Numbered from the stretch's first letter, positions 48,152 to 58,156 are shown. The stretch: DNA of 64,000 bases from Segniliparus rugosus ATCC BAA-974 (GCF_000185725.2 NZ_KI391953.1:1604750-1668749); one strand, 5' to 3'. Numbers and translations are program-made. Notes: generated by a model not told the origin, from the sequence alone.

Positions 48152-48843
48152 GGCTCGACGTCGTCACGATCTTTCCCGAATGCTTCAGCCCGTTGCGGGA
48201 AGGCCTGATCGGCAAGGCGATCGACCGGGGGATCGTCGGGCTGGGCCTGCACGATCTGCGCCAATGGACGACGGACAACCATCGGAGCGTGGACGACGCG
48301 CCGTACGGCGGCGGGCCGGGCATGGTGATGCGCGCGGACATCTGGGGCCCCGCGCTCGACGCGGTCTGCCCGGACGATGCGCTTCTGGTGGTGCCCACCC
48401 CGGCGGGCAGGCGGTTCACCCAGGCGACGGCGGAGCAGTGGGCGCAAGAGCGGCACCTCGTCTTCGCGTGCGGCCGTTACGAGGGCATCGACCAGCGTGT
48501 GGTCGAGGACGCGGCGCGCCGATGCCGGGTCGCCGAGGTCAGCATCGGCGACTACGTGCTCGTCGGGGGAGAGGTGGCGGTGCTCGCGATGGTCGAGGCC
48601 GTGGTCCGGCTCATGCCGGGCGTGCTCGGCAACCCGCAATCCCATCAAGAGGACTCGTTCTCGGAGGGATTGCTCGAAGCGCCTTGTTATACCCGTCCGG
48701 AGTCATGGCGGGGGCTCGACGTCCCCAAGGTGCTGCTGTCCGGGGACCACGCCAAAGTCGCGGCGTGGCGGCACGAGCAAGCCTTGTCGCGCACCATGGA
48801 GCGCCGTCCCGACCTGCTCGGCGATGCGCGGACGGGCGATTAG
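48148..48843 (+). CDS. trmD: tRNA (guanine37-N1)-methyltransferase
   Basis: The 231-residue SPOUT methyltransferase modifies G37 next to the anticodon to prevent frameshifting. [16 protein letters not shown] starts the protein. The trefoil-knot SAM site is [13 protein letters not shown] and [27 protein letters not shown] carries the substrate loop. Its last bases overlap the stop of the convergent LppW-like gene. Confidence 0.97.
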   Translation: MRLDVVTIFPECFSPLREGLIGKAIDRGIVGLGLHDLRQWTTDNHRSVDDAPYGGGPGMVMRADIWGPALDAVCPDDALLVVPTPAGRRFTQATAEQWAQERHLVFACGRYEGIDQRVVEDAARRCRVAEVSIGDYVLVGGEVAVLAMVEAVVRLMPGVLGNPQSHQEDSFSEGLLEAPCYTRPESWRGLDVPKVLLSGDHAKVAAWRHEQALSRTMERRPDLLGDARTGD

Positions 48844-49997
48844 GGGAGTTTGCCCTCGGGGAAGGCCCGCATCAACGCGCCGGTCAACGTGACGGCGGCG
48901 TGCTTGGCGGAGTCGTCGTCCGTCACTTGGGTGCTGGCGTAGCGCTGCTCGTTCACCGAGGACCCCGTCGGGTCGACCCGCTCGACGGAGAGGGCGACGA
49001 GGACCGCGTTGCGGTTGTTGCTCAGGTCGATCGCGGTGCTCCAGTAGACCCAGTGGTCCTCGACGCAGCACATACGGGACTGCTTGACCCCGAAGAGGTT
49101 CGTGCCCTCCGGGTGCTCCGAGGGCAGCGCCTGCGGGAATCCGAAGGACTGGGCGGCTCCGCATTGCCGCTTCTCCTTCTTCTCCGTCTCGTAGCAGGAG
49201 CCGGTCTGCGTCGCGTCGTAATGCTCCAGGTTCTGGACCACCTGGCTCGCGGCGTTCTTCCACGCCGCCAGCGCGTTCTTGTCGTCCTGGGACGCGTCGT
49301 CCGGGGCGGAGGCGTTCTGCTGCGCGAGGAGCTGGTCGTAGTAGGCGACGATGTCGCCCGGGGTGCTCAGCACGTTCCACCAGGTGCCGTCCGGCGGGGG
49401 GACGGTGCTGTCGCCGAGCTTGTACCGGTCTTTGATCTCGTCGACGATGCCCGCTCTGCCGTGTTTGGCCCACAGCCGCCACGCGGCGGCGTCGTCGGAG
49501 TTCTTGAGGATCGCCTCGATGTCGTTGCGGTCGTCGGCGCTGAGCTCCACCCTGTTCGGGTCCGGCGGATCGGCTTTCGGCTTGTTCGCCCACAGCGAGT
49601 CCTCGTAGAGAAGGTGGTCCGCGATCCAGAGCTTGGTCAGCGAGGCGATCGGAGCTTGGATCTGCAGCGCCGCCTCGCCGTTGGAGACGGTGACCGCCGG
49701 GCTCTTCGAGCGGTCGCGGTAGGCGACGGCGAGGGAGGCCCCGCGCGACGCGGCGGCGAAGGTCGCGACGGCCAGCCGGTCTTCGAGCTTGGTCTTGCCG
49801 TTCACCGAATCGTTGACGGATTTCGGCGAGAGGAACGGGTCCGGTTTGGGGACGAGCTCGGAGTACGGCGAAGCGAGGTTGTGGTCGGCGGAAGAGCTCA
49901 CGGGCAGCTGAATGGTGCAGCCCGCGACCGTCGCGCACACGAGGGACCCCGCCCCGAAAACGCGCCCGACGCGGCGGGCGCTTCGACCCAGAAACAT
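48840..49997 (-). CDS. lppW: LppW-like lipoprotein with beta-lactamase-like fold
   Basis: The 385-residue lipoprotein has a lipobox TVAGC with the lipidated Cys at 27. The mature part keeps a class-A beta-lactamase/transpeptidase pattern: S119-L-T-K122 in [14 protein letters not shown] and an SDN-like SDD at 167-169. So it may be a hydrolase or a pseudo-enzyme at the cell surface. Its location between trmD and rplS on the opposite strand is the same as LppW (Rv2905, there relatively inverted to its neighbours as here). Four Cys in the C-terminal part may pair. Confidence 0.85.
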   Translation of the reverse strand: MFLGRSARRVGRVFGAGSLVCATVAGCTIQLPVSSSADHNLASPYSELVPKPDPFLSPKSVNDSVNGKTKLEDRLAVATFAAASRGASLAVAYRDRSKSPAVTVSNGEAALQIQAPIASLTKLWIADHLLYEDSLWANKPKADPPDPNRVELSADDRNDIEAILKNSDDAAAWRLWAKHGRAGIVDEIKDRYKLGDSTVPPPDGTWWNVLSTPGDIVAYYDQLLAQQNASAPDDASQDDKNALAAWKNAASQVVQNLEHYDATQTGSCYETEKKEKRQCGAAQSFGFPQALPSEHPEGTNLFGVKQSRMCCVEDHWVYWSTAIDLSNNRNAVLVALSVERVDPTGSSVNEQRYASTQVTDDDSAKHAAVTLTGALMRAFPEGKLP

Positions 49998-50184
49998 AAT
50001 TGGGAGTGTAGCGCAGCGATCACGCTGGACCGGTCCGGACGTCGATTTCGCATTCCCGCCCGAGTCTGGCACAATAGAGCAGTTGCCCAACCGGGCTGGC
50101 GCGCGTCTGGAGTCAATCTGCGCAATCAGATTCAGGCGACGGAGCGCGCGACCGGAAAAGTATGTTAAGGACTGCGAGAACACC

Positions 50185-50538
50185 ATGAACAGGCTTGATT
50201 TCGTCGAGAAACCGCTGCTGCGCGACGACATCCCGGACTTTGGCCCGGGCGACACGGTCGAGGTGCACGTGAAGGTCATCGAAGGCTCGAAAGAGCGTAT
50301 CCAGGTCTTCAAGGGGGCCATCATCCGCCGCCAGGGCGGCGGGATCCGTGAGACCTTCACCGTGCGCAAGGTCTCCTTCGGCGTCGGCGTCGAGCGCACC
50401 TTCCCGGTGCACAGCGGCAACATCGCCAAGATCAACGTGGTGACTCGCGGCGATGTCCGCCGGGCCAAGCTCTACTACTTGCGAGATCTGCGTGGGAAAG
50501 CCGCGAAGATCAAGGAGAAGCGCGTCGCCGCCCGATGA
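50185..50538 (+). CDS. rplS: 50S ribosomal protein L19
   Basis: The 117-residue protein has the L19 pattern of [41 protein letters not shown] (25-65), then [12 protein letters not shown] and a basic C-terminus [21 protein letters not shown] 50185 is chosen because homologues start MNRLDF-like, and the upstream frame is non-coding. Its stop overlaps the lepB start (ATGA). Confidence 0.97.
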   Translation: MNRLDFVEKPLLRDDIPDFGPGDTVEVHVKVIEGSKERIQVFKGAIIRRQGGGIRETFTVRKVSFGVGVERTFPVHSGNIAKINVVTRGDVRRAKLYYLRDLRGKAAKIKEKRVAAR

Positions 50539-51479
50539 CAGAAGCTTCCTCTGGCGCGTCCGAAGAGGATCGCCGTCTCGCGCCAGACCCGGAAAACGGG
50601 TCTGGCGCGGAGGAAAAAGGACCCCTGAAAGGGGAGCGGTCCTCCTCTAAAAAGGACGTTCGGCGGAAAAAAGGCGGGAAGAAGGCTGAACGGCCCTTCT
50701 GGCAAGAGACGATCATTCTCGTCGTTCTGGTTCTTGCGATCAACTTTGTCGTGCAGACGTTCGTCGCCCGTCCGTTCGTGATCCCGTCGGAATCGATGGA
50801 GCCCACGCTGCACGGCTGCTTCGGCTGCACCGGCGACCGGGTGCTCGTGGACCGGATGGTGTACCGGTTCGAGGACCCAAGGCCGGGGGACGTCGTGGTG
50901 TTCGTCTCCCCGCAGAGCTGGGTGCACAATTCGCGCGACCTTCGCCGCCCCAAACGGGACGAGTCGACGCTCGGCAGCGTGGTGGACGGGCTCAAATGGC
51001 TGGGCAGGCTGGTGCGACTGCTGCCCCCGGACGAGAACTATATCGTCAAACGGGTGATCGCGACCGGAGGGCAGACGGTCGCGTGCGACCCGGAGCACGG
51101 TCTCACCGTCGACGGCAGGCCTTTGGACGAGCCGTACCTCGACAACGACGTCCTCGGCCAGAACCCGAAGGGCGACCGGGCGAAGAACCCGTGCTTGAGC
51201 CCGGACTATTTCCCCGGCCCGGAGTACAACCCGGCAGAGGACGAGTTCCGCTCGTTCGGCCCGTTCAAAGTGCCCCCTGGCCGGTTGTGGGTGATGGGGG
51301 ACAACCGGATCAACTCGACGGACTCCCGCTCCCACACCTATCACTTCCCCGGCTCGGGCGGCTCTCCGAACATCGAGATGGGGACCGTGCCGGTCGGCAA
51401 CGTCGTCGGCAAAGTCCGCGTCATCATCTATCCGGCTTCTCGATGGGGCGTGGTGCACGCGCCGGAGATTCTGCGCTGA
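50535..51479 (+). CDS. lepB: Signal peptidase I
   Basis: The 314-residue membrane protease removes signal peptides from exported proteins. A 55-residue charged cytoplasmic N-terminus precedes one transmembrane helix (about 58-77). The catalytic Ser is S87 in PSESMEPTL, and the general base is K172 in [24 protein letters not shown] is box E. A long insertion around 120-165 is usual in actinobacteria. Two hairpin-forming repeats lie in the first 100 bp of the gene. Confidence 0.95.
   Translation: MTEASSGASEEDRRLAPDPENGSGAEEKGPLKGERSSSKKDVRRKKGGKKAERPFWQETIILVVLVLAINFVVQTFVARPFVIPSESMEPTLHGCFGCTGDRVLVDRMVYRFEDPRPGDVVVFVSPQSWVHNSRDLRRPKRDESTLGSVVDGLKWLGRLVRLLPPDENYIVKRVIATGGQTVACDPEHGLTVDGRPLDEPYLDNDVLGQNPKGDRAKNPCLSPDYFPGPEYNPAEDEFRSFGPFKVPPGRLWVMGDNRINSTDSRSHTYHFPGSGGSPNIEMGTVPVGNVVGKVRVIIYPASRWGVVHAPEILR
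50579..50634 (+). promoter_or_regulatory. Two hairpins at the start of lepB
   Basis: A perfect 13-bp inverted repeat (50579-50591 and 50597-50609, loop GAAAA) is followed by a 5-bp stem CCCCT-GAA-AGGGG (50622-50634). They are inside the coding region, 44 to 99 bp past the lepB start, just after rplS. A terminator-like attenuator or an RNA processing site between rplS and lepB are both possible. Confidence 0.6.
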
Positions 51480-51515
51480 GCGGCCCGTTCGCAGGCTTTC
51501 TGTTACTGTGAGAAG

Positions 51516-52223
51516 ATGTCTCCGAGTTCGGTAGAATTAGCTCTACCTGCTTCTTTACCGGCTCCAAGCAAAGGCTTGCACGCCTTCGAGTCGGTGTTGC
51601 GGCGGGCCGGGCTCGCAGCTGTGGCGGGCGTGGACGAAGCGGGGCGGGGCGCTTGCGCGGGCCCCCTCGTGGTGGCCAGCTGCGTCTTGAAGCCCCGTTC
51701 CGCGCGTGCGCTGCCAGGGCTGGACGACTCGAAACGACTCACCGCGCAGAAACGGGAATGGCTTGAGCCGCGCATCTTCCAGCAGGCCGCGAGCTGGCAT
51801 GTGGTGGTGATGCCGCCGGGCGAAGTGGACGCGATGGGCGTGCATCAGGCCAATCTCGAAGGGATGCGCCGCGCGGTGGCAGGCCTGGCCGAGGTTCCCG
51901 ACTATGTGCTGCTCGACGGGTTCGAAGTGCCGCGCCTTGGCGCGCCCGCGCGGCGGGTGGTCGGCGGGGACCGGCTCGTCGCGTGCATCGCGGCGGCGAG
52001 CGTGCTCGCCAAGGTCGCCCGAGACCGCATCATGGCAGAGCTGGACGAGGCGCATCCGGGGTACGGTTTCGCGACGCACAAGGGGTATTGCACGGCGGCG
52101 CACATGGCGGCGCTGGCGGAGCTCGGCCCCTGCGACCAACACCGATACTCCTACGCCCCCGTCGCAGCAGCCGTCCGTGAGCATAGAATTGAACGAACTG
52201 AAGGAGCCGGAACACTTCGATGA
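51516..52223 (+). CDS. rnhB: Ribonuclease HII
   Basis: The 235-residue enzyme cuts RNA in RNA-DNA hybrids and removes misincorporated ribonucleotides. The acidic site is complete: D40 and E41 in GVDEAGRG, D134 in YVLLDGFEV and D152 in [24 protein letters not shown]. The [12 protein letters not shown] segment is family-typical. Its last codons overlap the DUF2469 start (ATGA-type overlap). Confidence 0.96.
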   Translation: MSPSSVELALPASLPAPSKGLHAFESVLRRAGLAAVAGVDEAGRGACAGPLVVASCVLKPRSARALPGLDDSKRLTAQKREWLEPRIFQQAASWHVVVMPPGEVDAMGVHQANLEGMRRAVAGLAEVPDYVLLDGFEVPRLGAPARRVVGGDRLVACIAAASVLAKVARDRIMAELDEAHPGYGFATHKGYCTAAHMAALAELGPCDQHRYSYAPVAAAVREHRIERTEGAGTLR

Positions 52224-52534
52224 GCACAGAAGACCTGGAGAACTACGAGACCGAGCTCGAGCTGTCCCTGTACCGCGAGTACAAAGACATCGTCGGACAG
52301 TTCAGCTACGTGGTGGAGACCGAGCGTCGGTTCTATCTCGCGAACTCCGTCGAGGTGGTGCCGAGGAACGCGGACGGCGAAGTCTATTTCGACGTGCGGA
52401 TGACCGACGCGTGGGTGTGGGACCGCTACCGGCCGTTCCGTTTCTTGAAACAGGTCAGGGTGATCACGTTCAAGGACGTGAACATCGAGGAGCTTGAGCA
52501 GCCGGACCTGCGGCTGCCCGACAACCCGGCGTAG
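52220..52534 (+). CDS. DUF2469 family protein
   Basis: The 104-residue acidic protein is conserved after rnhB in actinobacteria (Rv2901c type). It begins [20 protein letters not shown] and continues [23 protein letters not shown], with a characteristic [11 protein letters not shown] segment. No catalytic motif and no membrane segment are visible, and its role is unknown. It overlaps rnhB by 4 bp and ends the block. Confidence 0.92.
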   Translation: MSTEDLENYETELELSLYREYKDIVGQFSYVVETERRFYLANSVEVVPRNADGEVYFDVRMTDAWVWDRYRPFRFLKQVRVITFKDVNIEELEQPDLRLPDNPA

Positions 52535-52640
52535 CGCGCTGGTCGGCTGACGCTGTCCCGTCCTGTGGACGGGCCGGCTTTTCATCCACAAATCGCCCGG
52601 AACCGAGCGTGCCGCCCCTGTCGCGCGGCACGCTAGAGGG

Positions 52641-53156
52641 ATGAAGGTCTTGCGTGTGTTGCTCGCGCTGTGCGCGTGCCTCTCCGGCAGCCTGTGCCCC
52701 GCCCGAGCGCACTCAGGGCACGCCCCGACCACCGGGTTCGTCTGGCCGCTCGCGCCGAAACCGCGTGTGGCGCAGAAATTCGATCCGCCGCGCGAGCGAT
52801 GGGGCTCCGGCCATCGGGGAGTCGACCTCGTCGCGTCGGAAGGGGCTGTGGTGCGCTCGGCGGGGCGGGGGAGGGTGGTGTTCGCGAACTCGATCAACGG
52901 AGTCGGCTCCGTCTCGGTCGAGCATCCGAGCGGTCTGAGGACGACGTATGAGCCGGTGGAGCCGTCGGTACGGCCCGGCGAGCTGGTCGCGGCTGGCGAT
53001 CCGATCGGCAGGCTCGTCGCGGGGCATCCGGGCTGTCCGGTTCGGGCCTGTTTGCACTGGGGGCTCAAGCTCGGCCATGGCCACAGCGACCGCTACTACA
53101 ATCCGCTCGTGCTGGTGGCCGCGTTGCCGATCCGGCTGAAACCTATGGCGGGTTAG
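52641..53156 (+). CDS. M23 (LytM) family peptidoglycan endopeptidase
   Basis: The 171-residue secreted protein (Rv2891-like) has a signal peptide ([16 protein letters not shown], cleavage after ARA near 23), then the LytM domain. Zinc ligands are seen in GHRGVDLVA (57-65) and the catalytic LHWGLKLG near 143. [14 protein letters not shown] is the typical biotinyl-lipoyl-like strand pair. It should cleave cross-bridges or regulate amidases in the wall. Its stop overlaps the stop of convergent xerC. Confidence 0.88.
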   Translation: MKVLRVLLALCACLSGSLCPARAHSGHAPTTGFVWPLAPKPRVAQKFDPPRERWGSGHRGVDLVASEGAVVRSAGRGRVVFANSINGVGSVSVEHPSGLRTTYEPVEPSVRPGELVAAGDPIGRLVAGHPGCPVRACLHWGLKLGHGHSDRYYNPLVLVAALPIRLKPMAG

Positions 53157-54079
53157 CCCCTCGGATGGGCTTGGGAGTGGACGGCCCGGATCCGCTCCAC
53201 GCTGACATGGGTGTAGATCTGCGTGGTGGCGAGGCTCGAATGGCCCAGGATTTCCTGCACCACCCGCAGGTCCGCTCCGCCTTCGAGCAGGTGCGTCGCC
53301 GCGCTGTGGCGCAGTCCGTGCGGACCAAGGTCCGGCAGTCCAGGCTCCCGCGCGACTCTCTCGTGCACCACGCGCCGGGCGGTCCGCTGGTCCAGCCGCC
53401 CTCCGCGCGCCCCGAGCAGCAGCGCCGCACCGGACCTCGGCCCGGCGAGCTTTGGCCTGCCGTCGCGCAGCCACGCCGAGATCGCGTCCGAGGCCTTCGC
53501 CCCGAACGGGACCACGCGCTGCTTGTCGCCTTTGCCCAGCACCGTCGCCAGCCGTCGGCCCTGGTCCACATCGTCGACGTCGAGGCCGCAGAGCTCCCCG
53601 ACGCGCATCCCGGTCCCGTAGAGCAGTTCGAGGACGAGCTGGTCGCGCAGCAGCAGCGCGCCGTCTGACGGCGCCGGGGCCGATGTCAGGGCTTGCTCGG
53701 CCTGGTCCTTGCGCAGCACGTGCGGCAGCGCTTTGCGCAGCTTCGGCGTGGTGAGCCGCACGGTCGGGTCGTGCGCGGCGAGGCCGCCCCGCACCGCCCA
53801 CTCGAAAAAGGTCTTCATGCCCGAAGCTCTCCGGGCCAAAGTCGCCCTGCTGGCGCCTTCCGCCGTCATCTCGGACAGCCAGCCCCGCAGGTCGGCGATG
53901 GTGACCGCGCCCAAGACGTCGCGCGCGGGCGCGGTCTCGTCCCGCGCGGGGCCGAAATAGGCGCGCAGATCGCCCAAATACGCCCGCACCGTGTTCGGCG
54001 ACCTGCCCCGCTCAAAACGAAGGTGCCGTTCGTACTGGGCGAACACCTCCGAGATGGAGGGCTCCGGCTTCGTGGTCAT
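53153..54079 (-). CDS. xerC: Tyrosine recombinase XerC
   Basis: The 308-residue recombinase resolves chromosome dimers with XerD. The N-terminal SAM-like core-binding domain runs about 8-100. The catalytic domain holds R159 ([10 protein letters not shown]), K186 (GKGDKQR), H254 and R257 ([11 protein letters not shown]), H280 (LGHSS) and the nucleophile Y289 (QIYTHV). The complete R-K-H-R-H-Y set and absence of phage neighbours indicate the host XerC rather than a phage integrase. It is Rv2894c-like, near dprA. Confidence 0.93.
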   Translation of the reverse strand: MTTKPEPSISEVFAQYERHLRFERGRSPNTVRAYLGDLRAYFGPARDETAPARDVLGAVTIADLRGWLSEMTAEGASRATLARRASGMKTFFEWAVRGGLAAHDPTVRLTTPKLRKALPHVLRKDQAEQALTSAPAPSDGALLLRDQLVLELLYGTGMRVGELCGLDVDDVDQGRRLATVLGKGDKQRVVPFGAKASDAISAWLRDGRPKLAGPRSGAALLLGARGGRLDQRTARRVVHERVAREPGLPDLGPHGLRHSAATHLLEGGADLRVVQEILGHSSLATTQIYTHVSVERIRAVHSQAHPRG

Positions 54080-54173
54080 GCGCCCAGCTTGTGCCGTCCT
54101 GGTCGGCGAGGCAAGACGACATGCGCAAGATTTATCGCATCGAGAAGTCCTGGCCCGAAATCTTCCTGAGCGT

Positions 54174-54232
54174 CGTTTCCCGATGTCTTCGCAAATACCC
54201 CAGTGGGGTATTTGCGAAGACATCGGGAAACG
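54174..54232. repeat. Perfect 28-bp inverted repeat with CsoR-like centre
   Basis: Arms 54174-54201 and 54205-54232 are exact complements around the 3-base loop AGT. The centre reads ATACCCCAGTGGGGTAT, very close to the core of known CsoR copper-repressor operators. It lies between the divergent xerC and DUF1326 genes. No transposase or target duplication is seen. Confidence 0.9.
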
Positions 54233-54249
54233 GGTACCTTGGCTCTCGA

Positions 54250-54268
54250 TATACCCGTAGGGGGTATA
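54250..54268 (+). promoter_or_regulatory. Second CsoR/CstR-like operator
   Basis: TATACCC (54250-54256), a 5-base spacer and GGGTATA (54262-54268) form a perfect 7-bp dyad directly upstream of the DUF1326 ribosome site. CsoR/RcnR-family repressors bind such GC-tract dyads flanked by TA. No CsoR gene is in this window. Confidence 0.55.
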
Positions 54269-54280
54269 GGAAAGATGAGG

Positions 54281-54994
54281 ATGATAATGGCGGATGTCGA
54301 AGTTTCGGACTGGCGTTTGCGCGGCGATTGGTTCGATGTGTGCAGCTGCAAGCTGCCCTGCCCGTGCAGTTTCGCGCAGGAGCCCACGCATGGCGACTGC
54401 TTGTTCGTCCTGGTGTGGCATGTCGGCGAAGGCCATTGGGGCGATGTGGATTTGAGCGGGCTCAGCGTGATCGCGCTCGGAGAGTTCCAAGGCAATATGT
54501 GGGTCGGCGACCCGGACGCGACGATGAAGCTGATGTTCTACATCGACCAGGCCGCCGACGCCCGCCAGCGCGTCGCGCTCGAACGGATCTTCACCGGCAA
54601 GGAGGGCGGCTGGCCCGCCGAGTTCGCCAGCCTCATCGAAGAGCTGCGCGGCTTCGAGTACGCCCCGATCGTTTTCGACAAGGCGGGCGACCTCGCGCAC
54701 TGGAGCGCGGCGATTCCCGGCAAGGTGGATCTGCGCGTCGAGGCGCTGACCGGTCCGACCGCCGACCCGAATCGCCGAGTCACCACGACGAACGCGCCGG
54801 GGGCGGAGGTCGGCCCCGGGCAGGTCGCCACCTGGGGCGTGGTCAAGAAAGACCACGCGGTCGGGTTCGACTGGTCGCATGAGCGCCGAGGCGGCTCGAG
54901 CAAGCACTTCCCGTTCGACTGGAGCCCCGGCGCGAAGACCGCCGCCGAACTTCCGGCTGCGGGCGAGAAGGGCGGATGCCGCTGCCCGAACTGA
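54281..54994 (+). CDS. DUF1326 protein with CxC-xxx-CxC metal-binding motif
   Basis: The 237-residue protein begins with [19 protein letters not shown] (11-29). The cysteine motif C21/C23/C27/C29 is the hallmark of DUF1326 and suggests metal or thiol chemistry, with C40 nearby. It ends in GGCRCPN, two more cysteines. No signal peptide is present. ATGs at 54275, 54281 and 54287 are all in frame; 54281 is a compromise with AGGAAAG upstream. The two CsoR-like dyads in front suggest induction by copper or a reactive sulfur species, which is inference. Confidence 0.75.
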   Translation: MIMADVEVSDWRLRGDWFDVCSCKLPCPCSFAQEPTHGDCLFVLVWHVGEGHWGDVDLSGLSVIALGEFQGNMWVGDPDATMKLMFYIDQAADARQRVALERIFTGKEGGWPAEFASLIEELRGFEYAPIVFDKAGDLAHWSAAIPGKVDLRVEALTGPTADPNRRVTTTNAPGAEVGPGQVATWGVVKKDHAVGFDWSHERRGGSSKHFPFDWSPGAKTAAELPAAGEKGGCRCPN

Positions 54995-54999
54995 GCGCG

Positions 55000-56148
55000 T
55001 CAAGAAGTCCTGATCCAGCCGCCCTCGGCCGCTTCTTTCGCGAAGCCGCGCAGTTCGAGCAAGGAAAGCTCGGCGCGAACTGTCCCGATGGCGAGGGCGC
55101 TGGATCGGGAGATCTCCGCGACCGATTTGGCTTTGCGAGGGTCCAGCGCGCCGTGGAGCCGGTTCTGTTCGGGCGAGAGGCTGTCGAGCGCTCTGCTGTT
55201 GTCCGGCCTCTCCGGGGCGAGCAGTCCGATCGGGCCCACGCGCTCGATGAGCGTCCCGGCTTCGCGCGCGAGTTCGGCTTCGCCGGACTCGATCAGCGCA
55301 TGGCAGCCGACCGACGAGAAGGCGAACACCGAACCGGGCACCGCGAACAGCGGGAGCCCCAGCCGTCGCGCCCAGCTCGCTGTGTTCAAAGCGCCGCTGC
55401 GACTGCCCGCCTCCACGACAAGGACCCCGCCCGACAGGCCGGCGACGAGCCGATTGCGCGCGAGGAACCGGTGCCGCGCGGGCCTGGTGCCGGGGGGATA
55501 CTCGCTGAGCACGGCTCCGTTCGCCGCGATCCGCCGGAAGAGCTGGACGTGGCCTGCGGGGTAGGCCACGTCCACCCCGCACGCGAGCACGGCGAGCGTC
55601 GTGCCGCCGGAAGCGAGCGCCCCTCGGTGGCTCGCCGCGTCGACGCCGTGCGCGCCTCCGGAGATCACCGTGCCCCCCGCCTCGGCGATGTCGGACGACC
55701 ATTCCGAAGCCACTCGCTCGCCGTATCCGGACGCGGCCCTCGCTCCCACGACCGCGCAGCTGAACCCGACCGCCGCCGAGAGATCGACCTCGCCGAGCGT
55801 CCAGAGCGCGAACGGGGGAGCGAGCGCGGCGCTTTGCCCCGAGGAATCGGCTCGCGCCCGCGCGAAGGCCAGCAAGCGCCAACCCGGCCAGTCCGGCGAG
55901 TCTTCGGTGATGAGCCTGCCGCCGAGTTCGGCGACGGCCGCGAGATCGCGGCGGGCGAAATCGCAGTCGCGCCGAGCGCACGTCAGGCTTCTGAGCTCGG
56001 CCTGATCGGCGGGGAGCTGGTCCTTCGCGATCAGCCGAGCCGCCTCGACCACGTCTCGCTCCGCGAGGAAGTCGACTAACGGAGGGCAGGGCGGCTCGAC
56101 GACTCGGGACAGGTACGCCCAGGCCAGTTCGCGTTCGTCGGGGCTCAT
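55000..56148 (-). CDS. dprA: DNA processing protein DprA
   Basis: The 382-residue RecA-loader binds single-stranded DNA taken up by the cell. The Rossmann-like core is [79 protein letters not shown]-terminal winged helix (about 315-380) contains [16 protein letters not shown]. It is Rv2896c-like. The start at 56148 overlaps the comM stop region by 4 bp, giving the common comM-dprA operon. Confidence 0.93.
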   Translation of the reverse strand: MSPDERELAWAYLSRVVEPPCPPLVDFLAERDVVEAARLIAKDQLPADQAELRSLTCARRDCDFARRDLAAVAELGGRLITEDSPDWPGWRLLAFARARADSSGQSAALAPPFALWTLGEVDLSAAVGFSCAVVGARAASGYGERVASEWSSDIAEAGGTVISGGAHGVDAASHRGALASGGTTLAVLACGVDVAYPAGHVQLFRRIAANGAVLSEYPPGTRPARHRFLARNRLVAGLSGGVLVVEAGSRSGALNTASWARRLGLPLFAVPGSVFAFSSVGCHALIESGEAELAREAGTLIERVGPIGLLAPERPDNSRALDSLSPEQNRLHGALDPRKAKSVAEISRSSALAIGTVRAELSLLELRGFAKEAAEGGWIRTS

Positions 56149-57655
56149 GCCGCGCTCCGGTCGCGGAACGAGAGCGCCTGCGCGACTTCGGCGACCGTGG
56201 GGCTTTCCTTGCCCGCGAGGTCGCTCAGCGTCCAGGCGACCCGCAAGCACCGGTCCGCCCCTCGCGCGCTGACCATGCCTCTGCGCAGCGCGAACTCCAA
56301 CGGCTGCAGCGAGGCTTTCGCCAGCGGGAACTCTTGCCGCAGCGCGGGGCCGGGCACTTCGGCGTTGGTGCGCCAGCCGTGCTGCCGCCAGCGTTCCCGC
56401 GCGGCGGCACGGGCCGCGACGACTCGGGATCGGACCGTCTCGGACGACTCGGCCCGCTCTCCCTCGAACATCCCCTTGGACACCTGGTGCAGCCGGACCC
56501 GCAGGTCCACCCGGTCCATGAGCGGGCCGGAAAGCCTGCCGAGATAGCGCCGCCGCAATTGAGGGGGCACACGCAGTCACGTTCGCGGGACGGCGCGCAC
56601 GGGCAAGGATTGCAGGCCAGCACGAGCTGGAACCGGGCCGGATAGCTGGCAACGCCGTCGCGCCGCGCGATTCGGACCTCCCCTTCTTCGAGCGGCGTCC
56701 GGAGGGATTCCAGCGCTTTCGCGCCCATCTCCGCGCATTCGTCGAGGAACAGCACTCCGCAATGGGCTTTCGACACCGCCCCAGGGGTCGCCATGCCGAC
56801 CCCGCCGCCGACTAGCGCGGAGACCGACGTGGTGTGATGCGGCGCGATGAACGGCGGACGGAGCACGACGGGCTGGGTTTCGGAGAGCGAGCCCGCCAAG
56901 GAGTGAATGGCGGTCACTTCTAACGATTCCTCCTCTGTGAGCTCCGGCAGGAGGCCGACCAGCCGGGCTGCGAGCAGGGTCTTGCCGACTCCGGGAGGGC
57001 CGGTGAGCATGAGGTGGTGGGCTCCTGCCGCGGCGACCTCCAGCGCGAAGCGGGCTTCCTCGTGCCCGACGACGTCGGCGAGGTCGGGGCAAGGGTCCGA
57101 AGGGACGGGCGGCCGCTCCTCGGGGCCGGGCAGCTCGCGCTCGCCGCGCAGCCACGCGCAGAGGGAGCGCAGCGAAGCCGCGCCATGCGCGCGCAGGCCG
57201 GTCACAAGACCGGCTTCGGGCAAATTCGCCTCGGGGACCACCACGTCGGTCCAGCCTGCTTTCCGCGCCGCGAGCATGGCGGGCAAGACCCCGCGCACCG
57301 GGCGCAGTCTGCCGTCCAGCGCCAGCTCGCCGAGGATGACGGCGCGTTTCGCAGAGGCGGCGGGCAGCGATCCGGAAGCCACCAGCACGGCCACGGCCAG
57401 CGCGGCGTCGTGCATCGACCCCACCTTGCGGATCGTGGCGGGGGAGAGGGCGAGCGTGACCCTGCCCTGGGGCCAGGCGGCTCCGCTGTTGTGCACCGCC
57501 GCGCGGATCCGGTCGCGGGACTCCTGCAGCGCGGCGTCGGGGAGCCCCACCAGGCACACGCCCGAGGCTCCGGAACCGAGATAGGCCTCGACCTCGATGA
57601 CAAGGCCGTCGACGCCGATCACGCCGACCGAATGCGATCTGCCCATCGGCATCAT
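56145..57655 (-). pseudogene. comM: YifB/ComM-family Mg-chelatase-like ATPase, frameshifted
   Basis: The frame from ATG 57655 gives GRSHSVGVIGVDGLVIEVEA, then the Lon-like N-terminal domain. The AAA+ part follows with Walker A GPPGVGKT (219-226), Walker B GVLFLDE and ACNPCPCAPSRERDCVCP. At the G5 run 56563-56567 the frame is lost by one base. Adding one base restores PPQLRRRYLGRLSGPLMDRVDL and the rest to the stop at 56145. ComM helicases extend branch migration during transformation. Sequencing error or true inactivation remains open. The start overlaps the upstream gene by 4 bp. Confidence 0.88.
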
Positions 57656-58053
57656 GCCACCCCCTTGTGGTGGCGCAGGTCGAACGAGCCGCATGGGCCG
57701 AGGACCGCCGAGATCACGTCGAAGCGCAACGCGCAGGCCGCCTCGCAGGCTCCCGCGAGGCGCAGCCACTGGCCCGCCGCCGCCCGGAGCCGGACCCGGC
57801 CGGGTCCGGACATGGGCCATTCGTGCGCGTCGTGCGTGACGACCGCGACGAAGCAGAGGGCTCCGCCGTCCCGCGCGACGACGCCGAGCCGATGGCCATG
57901 GAAGCGCCAGTCCTCCTCGAGGACGGCGGCCCCGTTCGCGCGCAGCAACGCGCAGGACAACGCCAACGCCGGATCGGCGAGCGGGGGTCTCGGCGGGACT
58001 GGGCAGGCCCTGCGGCGGGTGATCCGCCTGGTGGGGTCGAGCGGTTGCGTCAT
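57652..58053 (-). CDS. YraN-like (UPF0102) protein lacking the nuclease motif
   Basis: The 133-residue protein sits directly upstream of comM, where YraN (Rv2898c) belongs. It keeps the outline ALSCALLRANGAAVLEEDWRFHGH. Where YraN has GEIDLVA and FVEVK, this protein reads HRLGVVA and FVAVV, so the acidic and lysine residues of the nuclease fold are missing. The C-terminal ALRFDVISAVLGP matches the usual late RFDVV strand. It is probably a degenerate paralogue or a non-catalytic form. AAAGGAAA precedes the ATG. Confidence 0.6.
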   Translation of the reverse strand: MTQPLDPTRRITRRRACPVPPRPPLADPALALSCALLRANGAAVLEEDWRFHGHRLGVVARDGGALCFVAVVTHDAHEWPMSGPGRVRLRAAAGQWLRLAGACEAACALRFDVISAVLGPCGSFDLRHHKGVA

Positions 58054-58147
58054 GTCGGTTTCCTTTCTGCGCGAGAGGGATCTCGTGCCATCAGGGAACC
58101 GGGGCCGCCCGACGGAATCGCGGGGGATTTCGCGGACGGGCGGAGAT

Positions 58148-58156
58148 TGTGGATAA
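58148..58156 (-). promoter_or_regulatory. Isolated consensus DnaA box
   Basis: TGTGGATAA is the exact complement of the DnaA box TTATCCACA. A partial second box (CATCCACA) lies about 12 bp downstream. No origin genes are near, so it may be a titration or regulatory site, or chance. Confidence 0.3.

Noticed and set aside
53153-54079. Integrase of the accessory island
   Set aside because: It lies more than 10 kb away, beside dprA as host xerC does, and matches XerC in length and motifs.
54174-54232. Miniature transposable element
   Set aside because: The inverted repeat has only a 3-base centre, with no internal sequence and no target-site duplication seen. The operator-like core explains it better.
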